Numbered from the stretch's first letter, positions 26,641 to 34,672 are shown. The stretch is 64,000 nucleotides of DNA from Flavobacterium sp. CFS9 (GCF_041154745.1 NZ_AP031573.1:2232001-2296000), one strand, 5' to 3'. Notes: generated by a model from the letters alone, not told the origin. Translations and numbers: made by a program.

Positions 26641-27012
26641 CTAATTTTCTAATTCGATAATTTCATTCTGAATTTTCTTTGTCAAACTTTTGAAAACCAA
26701 TTCATAGGAATGATCGATCAATTCTTTGATGAAAGCAGTTGGTAAACTTCCGTTGAGCGCGATAGTATTCCAGTGGACTTTGCTCATATGAAAACCGGGT
26801 TTGATCTCTTCGTATTCGGCTCTTAGTTCCTGAGCGCGTTCCGGATCACATTTTAAGTTAACCGAAGGTTCATTTTTTTCCCATTGCGATAAGGAGGATA
26901 ATGCAAACATTTTTCCGCCAACTTTAAAAACCAAAGTGTCTTCGTCAAAAGGGAAGTGCTCGCTGACTCCTTTTTTTGAAAGACAATATTCGTAGTACGT
27001 TTCCAGATTCAT
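26641..27012 (-). CDS. MmcQ/YjbR family protein
   Basis: 123 residues from the ATG at 27012; a GTG at 27036 would overlap the DUF4260 stop and is not used. The sequence (KVGGKMFALSSLSQWEKNEPSVNLKCDPERA and HMSKVHWNTIAL) matches the compact double-wing fold of MmcQ/YjbR proteins, which may bind DNA. It is the last gene of a short cluster with 27020 and 27367 (gap 7 bases). Confidence 0.88.
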   Translation of the reverse strand: MNLETYYEYCLSKKGVSEHFPFDEDTLVFKVGGKMFALSSLSQWEKNEPSVNLKCDPERAQELRAEYEEIKPGFHMSKVHWNTIALNGSLPTAFIKELIDHSYELVFKSLTKKIQNEIIELEN

Positions 27013-27019
27013 ATTATTT

Positions 27020-27370
27020 TTATTTACCAATTTCACCTAAATGTGTATACTTAAAACCTTTTTGATATTTCAAACCATAACCGAAAAAACGATCCATTGC
27101 AGCGTGAGAGAACAGAATGATTCCGATAAGCTGAATGTATTCTATTTTTAAATAACAACCTAATATATAAATTATTATTGCAATTCCTTTATGATGGAAT
27201 AGGTTATAGGAGAAAGCTCCAATTTTGGAATTAAAGGCATAACCCATCATCGAAAAATCAGGAGCCAGAATGAAGACTAAAAACCACCACCACTGATAGT
27301 TTAAAAGACTAAATAAATAGATTCCGAGAATAAACATTCCCAGTTCTTCAAGTTTGAGTATTGTTTTCAT
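27020..27370 (-). CDS. DUF4260 membrane protein
   Basis: 116 residues with about four hydrophobic segments. Motifs APDFSMMGY, YNLFHHKG and FSHAAMDRFFGYGLKY are typical of DUF4260; the histidine and aspartate pattern hints at a metal or catalytic site, but no function is known. It overlaps the acetyltransferase gene by 4 bases (ATGA), so the two are translationally coupled. Confidence 0.88.
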   Translation of the reverse strand: MKTILKLEELGMFILGIYLFSLLNYQWWWFLVFILAPDFSMMGYAFNSKIGAFSYNLFHHKGIAIIIYILGCYLKIEYIQLIGIILFSHAAMDRFFGYGLKYQKGFKYTHLGEIGK

Positions 27371-27768
27371 AATATTTTCTTTTCCATCATTTTTTCGGGA
27401 TGCTGTAAAGCACTAAAACCAAATTTCTCGTATAAAAAGTGAGCATCAGTGGTGGCTAATCTCCAAATCTGAATGTTTTTGAGCTGTGGATCGTTCATCA
27501 TCGCTTCTATTAAAATTGACGAATATCCTTTACCACGTTGTTCTTCGGTAATAAAAACGTCCATCACATAGCCAAAAACAACATAATCTGTAATGACTCT
27601 TGCAAAACCAATTTGTTTGTCATTAAGATAAATACCAAAACAAACAGAGGCGTCTATTGTGGTTTGTACCTCTTCGATCGTTCTTCCGGCTGCCCAGTAA
27701 ATGTCCTTCAGGAAATTTTGAATAAACGGAACATCGAGTTTGCTTTTATCTGTTGAAACTGTTATCAT
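27367..27768 (-). CDS. GNAT family N-acetyltransferase
   Basis: 133 residues covering a single GNAT domain. The acetyl-CoA binding loop EEQRGKGYSSILIEAM (about 75-90) contains the RGxGxS-type signature, and DAHFLYEKFGF near the C-terminus is the usual beta-alpha ending. Substrate is not predictable. It is first in the cluster 27768-26641 and overlaps the next gene by 4 bases. Confidence 0.9.
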   Translation of the reverse strand: MITVSTDKSKLDVPFIQNFLKDIYWAAGRTIEEVQTTIDASVCFGIYLNDKQIGFARVITDYVVFGYVMDVFITEEQRGKGYSSILIEAMMNDPQLKNIQIWRLATTDAHFLYEKFGFSALQHPEKMMEKKIL

Positions 27769-27797
27769 TCTAGAGGATCGATTTTATGCTTAAGATT

Positions 27798-28643
27798 TTA
27801 CATTGTAAGATTTGAAATCTGAAATAATAGTGGTTTTGATGGACTTGCATCGTTTTCAAACGAAGCAATCTGGAGATTTAGTATGTACTCTCCATCTTCG
27901 ATTTCATCTGCAACAAAAATCATTTCGGTAATGGTCGCGTTGAATCGTGCATCGGAATTTAGGTTGTGGGTGTCTTTTACATTCCAAAAAGCTTTGTGCG
28001 CCAGTAATTTTCCCTCATCATGTTCTCTGTCAACACTTGGTAAGTCAATTAACAAATGCTGAATTCCGTTTTCACGAATGAAAATTGCCGCTTCTTCGGA
28101 TAAATAAGGCGGATTGGTATTGGAATATTTAGTTGATTTTTTTGAAATCTGATTTGGAAGGGTTCTAATAATTAAAGCCTCAATTGTTTTGGCGGACGAA
28201 GGGGAATCATTTGTTCCATTGAGCGAAGTCGAAGTACGTGTCCCATTGAGGGAAGTCGAAGCATGTGTCACATTGAGCGAAGTCGAAATGTGTTCTTTGG
28301 TTATTACTAAATCATCACCTATTTTTTCTGGCTCAATTGTAATCAATTTAGCAGGAAAGAAAAACTGCTTTAAACACTGGTTGATACTGTAAAAATCGTT
28401 TGTAATATGTCCCAAACACTCCGTGTGTGTTCCATGTCCGTGAGGGTTGAAGAAAATATTATTAAAATTAGTAGATGATTTTCCTTCGCTAACTTTACCA
28501 ATCCAATCGCCAAAAACAACCGGTTCAATGACCGGTTTTTCGATGTACCAGGCAATCGGGTTTTCATCGGTATTGGTTAATGGAATTGAAATATCAATGG
28601 GTTTTGATAAGTCGATTTCGAAGTTGTTGATTTTTGCTATCAT
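27798..28643 (-). CDS. Cyclase family (kynurenine formamidase-like) protein with in-frame repeat insertion
   Basis: 281 residues. The metal-binding motif HGHGTHTEC (residues 68-76) identifies the cyclase/kynurenine formamidase superfamily; these metal-dependent hydrolases act on amides or lactones. Residues about 118-146 consist of three 9-residue repeats (STSLNGT type) encoded by three 27-bp units (28216-28294) that resemble intergenic repeats of the genome. The reading frame is kept, and conserved segments resume after it (KTIEALIIRTLPN). The insertion is in a loop-like spot, so the enzyme may still be active, but this is untested. Confidence 0.85.
   Translation of the reverse strand: MIAKINNFEIDLSKPIDISIPLTNTDENPIAWYIEKPVIEPVVFGDWIGKVSEGKSSTNFNNIFFNPHGHGTHTECLGHITNDFYSINQCLKQFFFPAKLITIEPEKIGDDLVITKEHISTSLNVTHASTSLNGTRTSTSLNGTNDSPSSAKTIEALIIRTLPNQISKKSTKYSNTNPPYLSEEAAIFIRENGIQHLLIDLPSVDREHDEGKLLAHKAFWNVKDTHNLNSDARFNATITEMIFVADEIEDGEYILNLQIASFENDASPSKPLLFQISNLTM
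28216..28294. repeat. Three 27-bp repeats inside a coding sequence
   Basis: The units share CATTGAGCGAAGTCGAA and start at 28216, 28243 and 28270. The core GAGCGAAGTCGA is related to GAGCGGAGTCGA in the 140-bp array at 45905. The unit length is a multiple of three, so insertion keeps the frame. Confidence 0.85.
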
Positions 28644-28649
28644 GTTTGT

Positions 28650-28687
28650 TTAACCGCAAGGGGCGCTAAGGTTTACGCTAAGAACGC
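28650..28687. repeat. Dispersed repeat, CGCAAAG/CGCTAAG family, copy E (left inverted end)
   Basis: The first 29 bases (28650-28678, from TTAACCGCAAGG to GTTTACGC) are exactly repeated in inverted orientation at 29169-29197, and similarity extends to 38 bases with two mismatches. Confidence 0.9.
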
Positions 28688-28699
28688 CAGATTTTTTTA

Positions 28700-29077
28700 T
28701 TAAAGATTGTTTACGACTCTTCTGATTCCATTTTTTATTAAACAAACATTGAAATTGATTAATAAACCTAATTTGCAGTTGGTTAGTTTTAAATAAGTTA
28801 ATAATTGAGCAAAATGAACTTCATTTAAACAATCGACTGACTTTATCTCCAAAATTAGTTTATTTTCTACTAAAATATCTAATCGATAACCAATATCTAA
28901 TTTTACTTCTTCATAAACTAAGGGTAGAGCTTTTTGCTTTTCAATGAATAACCCAAGTTTTTTTAATTCATAAAAAAGACATTCTTCATAAGCACTTTCT
29001 AGAAGTCCTGGTCCCAAAGCCTGATGGACTTTTAATGCACTGTTAAATACAATTCGCGATAATTCATTCTCTGACAT
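28700..29077 (-). CDS. GxxExxY protein
   Basis: 125 residues. The name-giving motif GLLESAY is at about residues 23-29, and the central DIGYRLDILVENKLILEIKS (about 60-79) has the D...ExK pattern of PD-(D/E)XK nuclease-like folds; a GxxExxY protein is the expected family. Function is unknown. The gene is enclosed by a perfect 29-bp inverted repeat belonging to the dispersed CGCAAAG family, and neither neighbour shares an operon with it. It looks like a discrete cassette of about 550 bases. Confidence 0.92.
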   Translation of the reverse strand: MSENELSRIVFNSALKVHQALGPGLLESAYEECLFYELKKLGLFIEKQKALPLVYEEVKLDIGYRLDILVENKLILEIKSVDCLNEVHFAQLLTYLKLTNCKLGLLINFNVCLIKNGIRRVVNNL

Positions 29078-29159
29078 GAGACGTAAGATTTACAATTAAA
29101 TCTCAAATGTAGTGTTTAAAACAACAAAAGTAATTTTATTCTTACATTTTGTAAACATC

Positions 29160-29197
29160 GCGATCTTTGCGTAAACCTTAGCGCCCCTTGCGGTTAA
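29160..29197. repeat. Dispersed repeat, CGCAAAG/CGCTAAG family, copy F (right inverted end)
   Basis: Inverted partner of 28650-28687. It ends GCGGTTAA at 29197, four bases before the hemW stop. Confidence 0.9.
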
Positions 29198-29200
29198 GCT

Positions 29201-30346
29201 TTATGATTCGATATAAAATAAATCTGAAGCAATTCCATCCGTTAAAAATTTTCCTTTTAAAGTTGGTCTAAGAATGTTGTCTTCGATTGATAGCAAATCA
29301 TCGGTTAAGAATTTCTGAGATTGTTTCAGTAGATAATTCAAATATTCCGATCCGAATTCATTTTCAATTCTTTCCAGAGAAACGCCCCAAATGGTTCGTA
29401 ATCCTGTCATGATATATTCGTTATAACGATCTGAAACAGTCAGAATTTCCATTTCAATAGGAAGTTCATCATGCTGAATGGCTTTTAGATACAAAGCGTT
29501 ATTAGCAACATTCCAGCCTCTTTTCCGGCCGTCAAAACTATGAGCCGAAGGTCCAATTCCAATATATTTTTTGCCTAGCCAATAAGCCGAATTGTTTTTG
29601 GAGAAGTAACCTTCTTTTCCAAAATTGGATAATTCGTAGTGAATAAAACCATTTTTCTGAAGTATATCAACCAGAATCATAAAATGATTGGAAGCTGCTT
29701 CGTCTTGTGGCTCTGCAATTTTACCAGTGTCAATCAGTTTTTTTAAAGCTGTTTTGGGCTCCACCGTCAAAGCATAACTTGAGATATGTGGAATCCCAAA
29801 GCTTAAAGCGGTTTCGATGTTTTGTTTCCACATTTCGTCAGTCATTCCCGGAATTCCGTAAATCAGATCCAGTGAAATATTGTCGAAATATTTTGTTGCT
29901 TCCTCTAAACATTTTTTGGCTTCCGCTGAATTATGAGCACGATTCATCATTTTTAAATCGTCTTCATAAAAGGACTGAATCCCAATGCTTAAACGGTTTA
30001 TAGGGCTTTTTGATAATTCTAGAATTCGTTCGGGAGATAGATCGTCCGGGTTAGCTTCGAGCGTGATCTCCGGATTTTCCACAACATTGTAATTCTTGTA
30101 AACGGTCTCAATTAAAAAGTTTATTTCGGTATTACTCAAAACAGAAGGAGTTCCACCGCCAAAATATATAGTCTCAATTTGCTGACCATTTCGAGTGGAG
30201 TCGATAAGCTCATTCTTTCGCAGGATAATTTCTTTGGCTAATGCCAAAACCATCTCGTCTTTCTTTTTCATAGAAGTCGAAAAATGAAAGTCACAGTAAT
30301 GACAAGCCTGCTTGCAGAATGGTATGTGTATGTAAATGCCGCTCAT
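29201..30346 (-). CDS. hemW: Heme chaperone HemW-like radical SAM protein
   Basis: 381 residues. The [4Fe-4S]/SAM cluster motif CKQACHYC begins at residue 11, followed by YFGGGTPS at about 67-74 and EANPDDL at about 98-104, the standard HemN/HemW layout. The missing fourth Cys of true HemN and the family length favour HemW, which delivers heme rather than oxidising coproporphyrinogen. The C-terminal HemW domain is complete. It lies downstream of ruvC across a repeat hairpin. Confidence 0.92.
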   Translation of the reverse strand: MSGIYIHIPFCKQACHYCDFHFSTSMKKKDEMVLALAKEIILRKNELIDSTRNGQQIETIYFGGGTPSVLSNTEINFLIETVYKNYNVVENPEITLEANPDDLSPERILELSKSPINRLSIGIQSFYEDDLKMMNRAHNSAEAKKCLEEATKYFDNISLDLIYGIPGMTDEMWKQNIETALSFGIPHISSYALTVEPKTALKKLIDTGKIAEPQDEAASNHFMILVDILQKNGFIHYELSNFGKEGYFSKNNSAYWLGKKYIGIGPSAHSFDGRKRGWNVANNALYLKAIQHDELPIEMEILTVSDRYNEYIMTGLRTIWGVSLERIENEFGSEYLNYLLKQSQKFLTDDLLSIEDNILRPTLKGKFLTDGIASDLFYIES

Positions 30347-30356
30347 TTATAGTATT

Positions 30357-30423
30357 CAGTGTTCAGTGCCAGTTTTCAGTCTCAGTCTTTTTTTGCCGTG
30401 TACTGTGACTGCGACTGAAAACT
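30357..30423. repeat. Dispersed inverted repeat, CAGTCGCAGTTTTCAG family, copy 2
   Basis: AGTTTTCAGTCTCAGTC (30371-30387) and GACTGCGACTGAAAACT (30407-30423) pair with one mismatch. It fills the 75-bp gap between ruvC and hemW and overlaps the last two bases of the ruvC stop codon. Confidence 0.85.
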
Positions 30424-30976
30424 ATTTTTTAACTCGATCTTCATTCTGTTTCACAAAAGCATCCCAACCCGAATAACTTTTACCGGCAATAACTTTACCG
30501 GAATTAAAATGATGACAAACGGCAGCCGCGAGACCATCTGTTGAATCGAGATTTTTGGGTAATTCTTTCAGTCCAAGAAGCTGTTGGAGCATTTTGGCTA
30601 CCTGTTCCTTACTGGCATTTCCGTTTCCGGTAATCGCCATTTTGATCTTTTTAGGTTCGTACTCGGTGATAGGAATTCCTCTCGAAAGCCCCGCTGCCAT
30701 TGCTACGCCTTGAGCACGCCCTAATTTCAGCATCGATTGAACGTTTTTGCCAAAGAAAGGAGCTTCAATCGCAATTTCGTCCGGATGGTGCGTTTCAATT
30801 AGTTCGATTGTACGTTCAAATATGATTTTTAATTTTTGGTAATGATTGTCGTATTTGGACAATTGCAGTTCGTTAAGCTGCAGAAAATCCATTTTTTTAT
30901 TGGTAACTTTAATTAATCCAAAACCCATGATGGTCGTTCCGGGATCGATACCTAATATGATGCGTTCTTTTGTCAA
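30422..30976 (-). CDS. ruvC: Holliday junction resolvase RuvC
   Basis: 184 residues. Catalytic acids fit the family: Asp 11 in GIDPGTT, Glu 71 in IEAPFF, and the C-terminal STDGLAAAVCHH with the final His/Asp pair. RuvC cuts four-way junctions made during recombination, with RuvAB. The start is a TTG codon: no ATG exists in frame, and MTKERIILGIDPG gives the standard N-terminus. Confidence 0.95.
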   Translation of the reverse strand: MTKERIILGIDPGTTIMGFGLIKVTNKKMDFLQLNELQLSKYDNHYQKLKIIFERTIELIETHHPDEIAIEAPFFGKNVQSMLKLGRAQGVAMAAGLSRGIPITEYEPKKIKMAITGNGNASKEQVAKMLQQLLGLKELPKNLDSTDGLAAAVCHHFNSGKVIAGKSYSGWDAFVKQNEDRVKK

Positions 30977-31017
30977 GTTTTTTTGTTTCAGGTTTGATGT
31001 TTCACGTTCAAAGTTTA

Positions 31018-31578
31018 TCAGCTTAGATATCCCTTTGTTACTATTATATTTTGTTCTTTATTCAGTACTTCTATTTGTTGACAAATACTGTTGTATAATT
31101 TCCAAAATTTATCTTCGAAATCATCTTCTTGTTCTAATATATTTTCAGTTTCGGCATTGTCATCATTATTTAAAATTTCACCATGACTTTCATAATAAGA
31201 TGTCAAGAGATTTCCTTTATCTGCTAAAACCCACCTGCAAGTGGCAATCCAGGGATCAACGAAAAAATAATAAACTTTTGTATTAAGTTCTTTCGAAAGA
31301 AATAATGTCATTTGTCTTGTTTCTTCAAAATCCCAAACATTCCATATTAGATAATTCCATTCATTAATTTGGTCAAATAACAGAAATGGTTTTGTGGTTT
31401 TGCTTGAACTTTCATCAGATAAAAATGACCAATCGAATTTTTCATCAAATTCTATAACTTCGGTATCTGATACCTTTAGAACCTCTAATATTGAACTTTT
31501 TGCCGTATTTTCTATACAAAAATGATGATTTATCAGCGAGCTAATTAAATTTCGTTCTTTATTTACTGATTCTGACAT
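31018..31578 (-). CDS. Hypothetical acidic protein, 186 residues
   Basis: Not recognised. It is soluble, acidic (about 23 Glu and 16 Asp) and tryptophan-rich (WSFL, WNYLIWNVWDF, DPWIATCRWVL), with no signal peptide. The acidic tail segment about 140-160 (NNDDNAETENILEQEDDFED) is notable. The size and character resemble small immunity-type or cytosolic adaptor proteins, but this is only a resemblance. It is divergent from the flippase-like gene at 31632. Confidence 0.65.
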   Translation of the reverse strand: MSESVNKERNLISSLINHHFCIENTAKSSILEVLKVSDTEVIEFDEKFDWSFLSDESSSKTTKPFLLFDQINEWNYLIWNVWDFEETRQMTLFLSKELNTKVYYFFVDPWIATCRWVLADKGNLLTSYYESHGEILNNDDNAETENILEQEDDFEDKFWKLYNSICQQIEVLNKEQNIIVTKGYLS

Positions 31579-31598
31579 TTCATTTTCTCATTTTCAAA

Positions 31599-31627
31599 TT
31601 GCCACATTTTCAAATTGATTACTTTTG
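31599..31627 (+). promoter_or_regulatory. Promoter of the flippase-like gene
   Basis: TTG at 31599-31601, an 18-base spacer and TACTTTTG at 31620-31627. The -7 box ends only 4 bases before the ATG at 31632, so transcription probably starts at or near the start codon. Confidence 0.7.
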
Positions 31628-31631
31628 CAGC

Positions 31632-32576
31632 ATGATTTCAATTCCACACAAAGCTAAGCAATTCCTTGTTCTTTTAGTCAAACTTTTGATTGTTGGCGGC
31701 GCATTTTATTTTATTTACAATCAGTTGGCAAACAATGATCAATTAGACTGGCAGAAATTTATTGTGCTGTTTCGTAAAAATCAGTCCGTTTTAGGAATTG
31801 GTTTTATATTGCTTTTGAGTGTTTTGAACCGTTATTTTGAGATCTTGAAATGGCAAAATCTGGCTAAAGTAATTCATGAGATTTCTTTAGGAGAAGCCAC
31901 AAAACAAGTGTTGGCAGCTTTAACAGCAGGAATTTTTACACCAAACGGAGTAGGAGAGTATGCCGGAAAAGCGCTGTATTATTCAAAATCAGAGGCAAAA
32001 AAAGTAATTTTTCTGAATCTGATTTGCAACGGAATCCAGATGATCTTAACGGTGATTTTTGGAGTTTTTGGATTACTGTATTTTAATGCCAAATATGAGA
32101 TTATTACCACTCAAACTGTTGCTGTTTTATTCGGAGGTTTTGTGTTGCTTTTGGTTGTTTTGTTTTCCTTGAAGAAAATAAAAATTAAAGGCTATTCAAT
32201 CGAGAAATTGGTACATAAAATCAATGAAATCCCAAAACCTATTCACCGTAAGAATATTGTTTTGGGGATTTTACGTTATTTGGTTTTTTCACATCAGTAT
32301 TACTTTTTGTTCTTGGCTTTTGATGTTGATTTGCCTTATTTTACTTTAATTGCTACCATCGCGGTAGTCTACTTCCTGGCTTCATCACTGCCTACTTTTC
32401 AGTTTCTGGATTTTGCGGTAAAAGGAAGTGTTGCGATCTATTTCTTTGGAATTTTAGGCGTAAACGAATGGATTGTAGTTTTTATCAGCACTCTGATGTG
32501 GTTTCTCAATGTGGTTTTACCAGTAGTAATAGGAGTTTATTATGTATTGAATTTTAAGACCAAAACTACAGAATGA
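31632..32576 (+). CDS. Lysylphosphatidylglycerol synthase-type/flippase-like membrane protein
   Basis: 314 residues from the ATG at 31632; an in-frame TTG at 31599 is the -33 promoter element and is rejected. About eight hydrophobic segments are present, and NGVGEYAGKALYYSKSEA fits the LPG_synthase_TM/UPF0104 family, which move or modify membrane lipids. It overlaps the following glycosyltransferase gene by 4 bases, suggesting a shared role in building a glycolipid or polysaccharide precursor; that is inferred. Confidence 0.85.
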   Translation: MISIPHKAKQFLVLLVKLLIVGGAFYFIYNQLANNDQLDWQKFIVLFRKNQSVLGIGFILLLSVLNRYFEILKWQNLAKVIHEISLGEATKQVLAALTAGIFTPNGVGEYAGKALYYSKSEAKKVIFLNLICNGIQMILTVIFGVFGLLYFNAKYEIITTQTVAVLFGGFVLLLVVLFSLKKIKIKGYSIEKLVHKINEIPKPIHRKNIVLGILRYLVFSHQYYFLFLAFDVDLPYFTLIATIAVVYFLASSLPTFQFLDFAVKGSVAIYFFGILGVNEWIVVFISTLMWFLNVVLPVVIGVYYVLNFKTKTTE

Positions 32577-33676
32577 TTTGGTTTTTGGATGCCATATTAA
32601 GTGTTTATTTGATTACCATTGCTTGGCTTATTTATGGATTTTTTAAAGTAAAAAAGTACCAAAATACAGGTCTTAAACCTCAGACAAGCTTTACGATTAT
32701 AGTTCCGTTTCGGGATGAAGAGGAGAATTTGCCTAATCTTTTAGAGCGTTTTTCAAAATTGAATTACCCTAATGATTTGTTTGAAGTTATTTTGGTAGAT
32801 GATAATTCTAAGGAGAAATTTCATATTTCACATTTCACATTTCACATCTCACAAATCGACAATATCCGGGTTTCGAATTCTCCTAAAAAAGATGCTATTT
32901 CGACTGCCATGCAATTGGTGAAAACAGACTGGGTTGTTACCACAGATGCCGATTGTCTGGTGCCTGAAAACTGGTTGCTGACATTTGATAATTATATTCA
33001 ACAAAATAAGGTTTCAATGCTGGCAGGAGCTGTAACCTACGAATGTGAGAGTTCTTTTTTGCACCATTTTCAGCAATTGGATTTAACGAGTCTGCAAGGT
33101 GCTACTATTGGAAGTTTTGGGCTTCGAAAAGCTTTTATGTGTAATGGAGCCAATTTCGCGTACACTAAATCGTTGTTTGAAGATTTAAATGGATTTGATG
33201 GGAATAGTAAAATTGCCAGTGGGGATGATGTGTTTTTATTGCAAAAAACGGTTGATTTGTTTCCTGATGAAGTCCACTATTTAAAAGCGACAGCTGCAAT
33301 TGTAAGCACAAAACCAACTGAAGATTGGAAATCATTATTTTATCAAAGAATTCGTTGGGCAGCTAAAACAAGTTCGTATCAAAGCAGTTTTGGAAAGTTA
33401 TTAGGTCTTATTGTTTTCTTAGGTAATCTGAGTTTTGTAATTGGATTTTGTTCTGTAGTTTTTTTGATTTTGCCTTATTACTTCTTTGTTTTGTTTGCTT
33501 TTTCAAAATTTACAGTTGATTATATTTTACTCTATACTACGAACCGTTTTTTAACGAAAGAAAATATAAAGAGTTTGTTCTTAAGTAGTTTGCTGTATCC
33601 TTTTTTTAGTTCGGCTGTGGCTTTGTACAGTATGTTTGGTTCTTACGAATGGAAGGGAAGAAAGTTTACGAAATAG
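32573..33676 (+). CDS. Family 2 glycosyltransferase with in-frame repeat insertion
   Basis: 367 residues. One N-terminal membrane segment (about 2-22), a GT-A domain starting TSFTIIVPFRDEEEN (38-52), the nucleotide-sugar Asp motif VDDNS (75-79), and the DxD-like TTDADCL (123-129). Two or three hydrophobic segments lie at the C-terminus. Residues about 82-94 (KFHISHFTFHISQ) are coded by a repeat of CATTTCACATTTCACA type (32818-32853), probably inserted into a variable loop. The gene overlaps the flippase-like gene by 4 bases. Confidence 0.88.
   Translation: MIWFLDAILSVYLITIAWLIYGFFKVKKYQNTGLKPQTSFTIIVPFRDEEENLPNLLERFSKLNYPNDLFEVILVDDNSKEKFHISHFTFHISQIDNIRVSNSPKKDAISTAMQLVKTDWVVTTDADCLVPENWLLTFDNYIQQNKVSMLAGAVTYECESSFLHHFQQLDLTSLQGATIGSFGLRKAFMCNGANFAYTKSLFEDLNGFDGNSKIASGDDVFLLQKTVDLFPDEVHYLKATAAIVSTKPTEDWKSLFYQRIRWAAKTSSYQSSFGKLLGLIVFLGNLSFVIGFCSVVFLILPYYFFVLFAFSKFTVDYILLYTTNRFLTKENIKSLFLSSLLYPFFSSAVALYSMFGSYEWKGRKFTK
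32818..32853. repeat. Short tandem repeat inside the glycosyltransferase gene
   Basis: Repeats of about 8 bases, TTTCACAT in variants, occur four to five times in frame. The reverse complement (TGTGAGATGTGAAATG) resembles the unit in the non-coding repeats at 10524-10560 and 13317-13340. Confidence 0.7.
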
Positions 33677-33704
33677 AATCTCTTCTATATAAATGAGATA
33701 ACAA

Positions 33705-34190
33705 CTATTTTTTTTCTTTTGCCTTGAGAATAACAGGCAAGATAAATTGTGTTTTTACCGGAATTCCACGTTTAAGTGCCGGATTTACTTTAGGGAAATC
33801 GACTAGACGAGCATGTAGAATACTATCGATTTTAATCGTGTCGTAGGCAACAGAATCTTTAGGGAATTGTGGTTCGAATTTCATTGTTGAATTAGGAAAA
33901 ACGGTCACTTTTACTTCGATGGTATCAAGTTCAGGATAGAGTATGGAAAGGGTATCAATATCCAGTTTTTCCTGAATAAGTTGTGCCATTACCTCGAAAA
34001 AGCATTGCTGACGTTGCTTTTTATTGGTGATTTTTTCGCAATTGGCAACAGATGGGAACTCATCAACTTCTTTCCAGTTAATCGATTTTAGTTCTTTTTG
34101 AAGTAATTCTTTTTCAGACGGAACCTTCTTCTCAAAATATTGACAAGATTGGAAAAATAGAATTAGGAATAAAAGGAAAAACTTCTTCAA
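33705..34190 (-). CDS. Putative lipoprotein, TonB C-terminus-like
   Basis: 161 residues from a TTG at 34190 that gives a lipoprotein signal (KKFFLLFLILFFQSC, Cys 16); a TTG further upstream at 34238 would add a pointless tail. Only TTG starts are available. The C-terminal stretch DFPKVNPALKRGIPVKTQF resembles the TonB_C domain fold (pairing with receptors), but the proline-rich stalk of TonB is missing. It follows the gene at 34239 on the same strand with a 48-base gap. Confidence 0.65.
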   Translation of the reverse strand: MKKFFLLFLILFFQSCQYFEKKVPSEKELLQKELKSINWKEVDEFPSVANCEKITNKKQRQQCFFEVMAQLIQEKLDIDTLSILYPELDTIEVKVTVFPNSTMKFEPQFPKDSVAYDTIKIDSILHARLVDFPKVNPALKRGIPVKTQFILPVILKAKEKK

Positions 34191-34238
34191 GACTTTGATG
34201 TTGGATTGAATAAATAAAATTAGAATATAAAAATACAA

Positions 34239-34622
34239 TTATTTTTTTTGAGAAGCTTTGAATTGTAAATAATCTTCATAATTTTCCGACAGCCATTTTT
34301 CTTTGTTTTTTGCTGCAACTTCTTTTTCTTCAGGATATAAAGAAGCAAGTCGGTCAGAGAAAGCAGCAATTCGAACGGTGTAATTGTAGTACTCCGTTTT
34401 GCTTAATACAATATTGGGATCATTTTTTCGATTAAAATATTCGAAGAATAAAGTATTAAAATCTTTCATCGAAAAGTTGAGCACTTTTTTCTTATTACTT
34501 TTATAAATGCTGTCTTGCAGAAGTCTGTCCTCAATTGATAGCTTTTTAGTTTGGGCATACAAATTGCTATTGATGACAAGGATCAAAAAACTACAGGAGA
34601 TAAATTGCAGAAATTGACGCAT
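34239..34622 (-). CDS. Hypothetical secreted protein, 127 residues
   Basis: A signal peptide spans about residues 1-23 (ISCSFLILVINSNLYAQ). The mature part is helical and charged (KKVLNFSMKDFNTLFFEYFNRKNDPN), with no family recognised. It sits upstream of the TonB_C-like lipoprotein in what is probably one transcript; both are likely periplasmic. Confidence 0.6.
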   Translation of the reverse strand: MRQFLQFISCSFLILVINSNLYAQTKKLSIEDRLLQDSIYKSNKKKVLNFSMKDFNTLFFEYFNRKNDPNIVLSKTEYYNYTVRIAAFSDRLASLYPEEKEVAAKNKEKWLSENYEDYLQFKASQKK

Positions 34623-34672
34623 TAATTTGTTCCTTTAGAAAGTTTGCAGATCAAATTTACAAAAAAATAGAC

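Noticed and set aside
30846-31286. 146-residue frame on + strand
   Set aside because: It is antisense to ruvC and the acidic hypothetical gene, which both look real.
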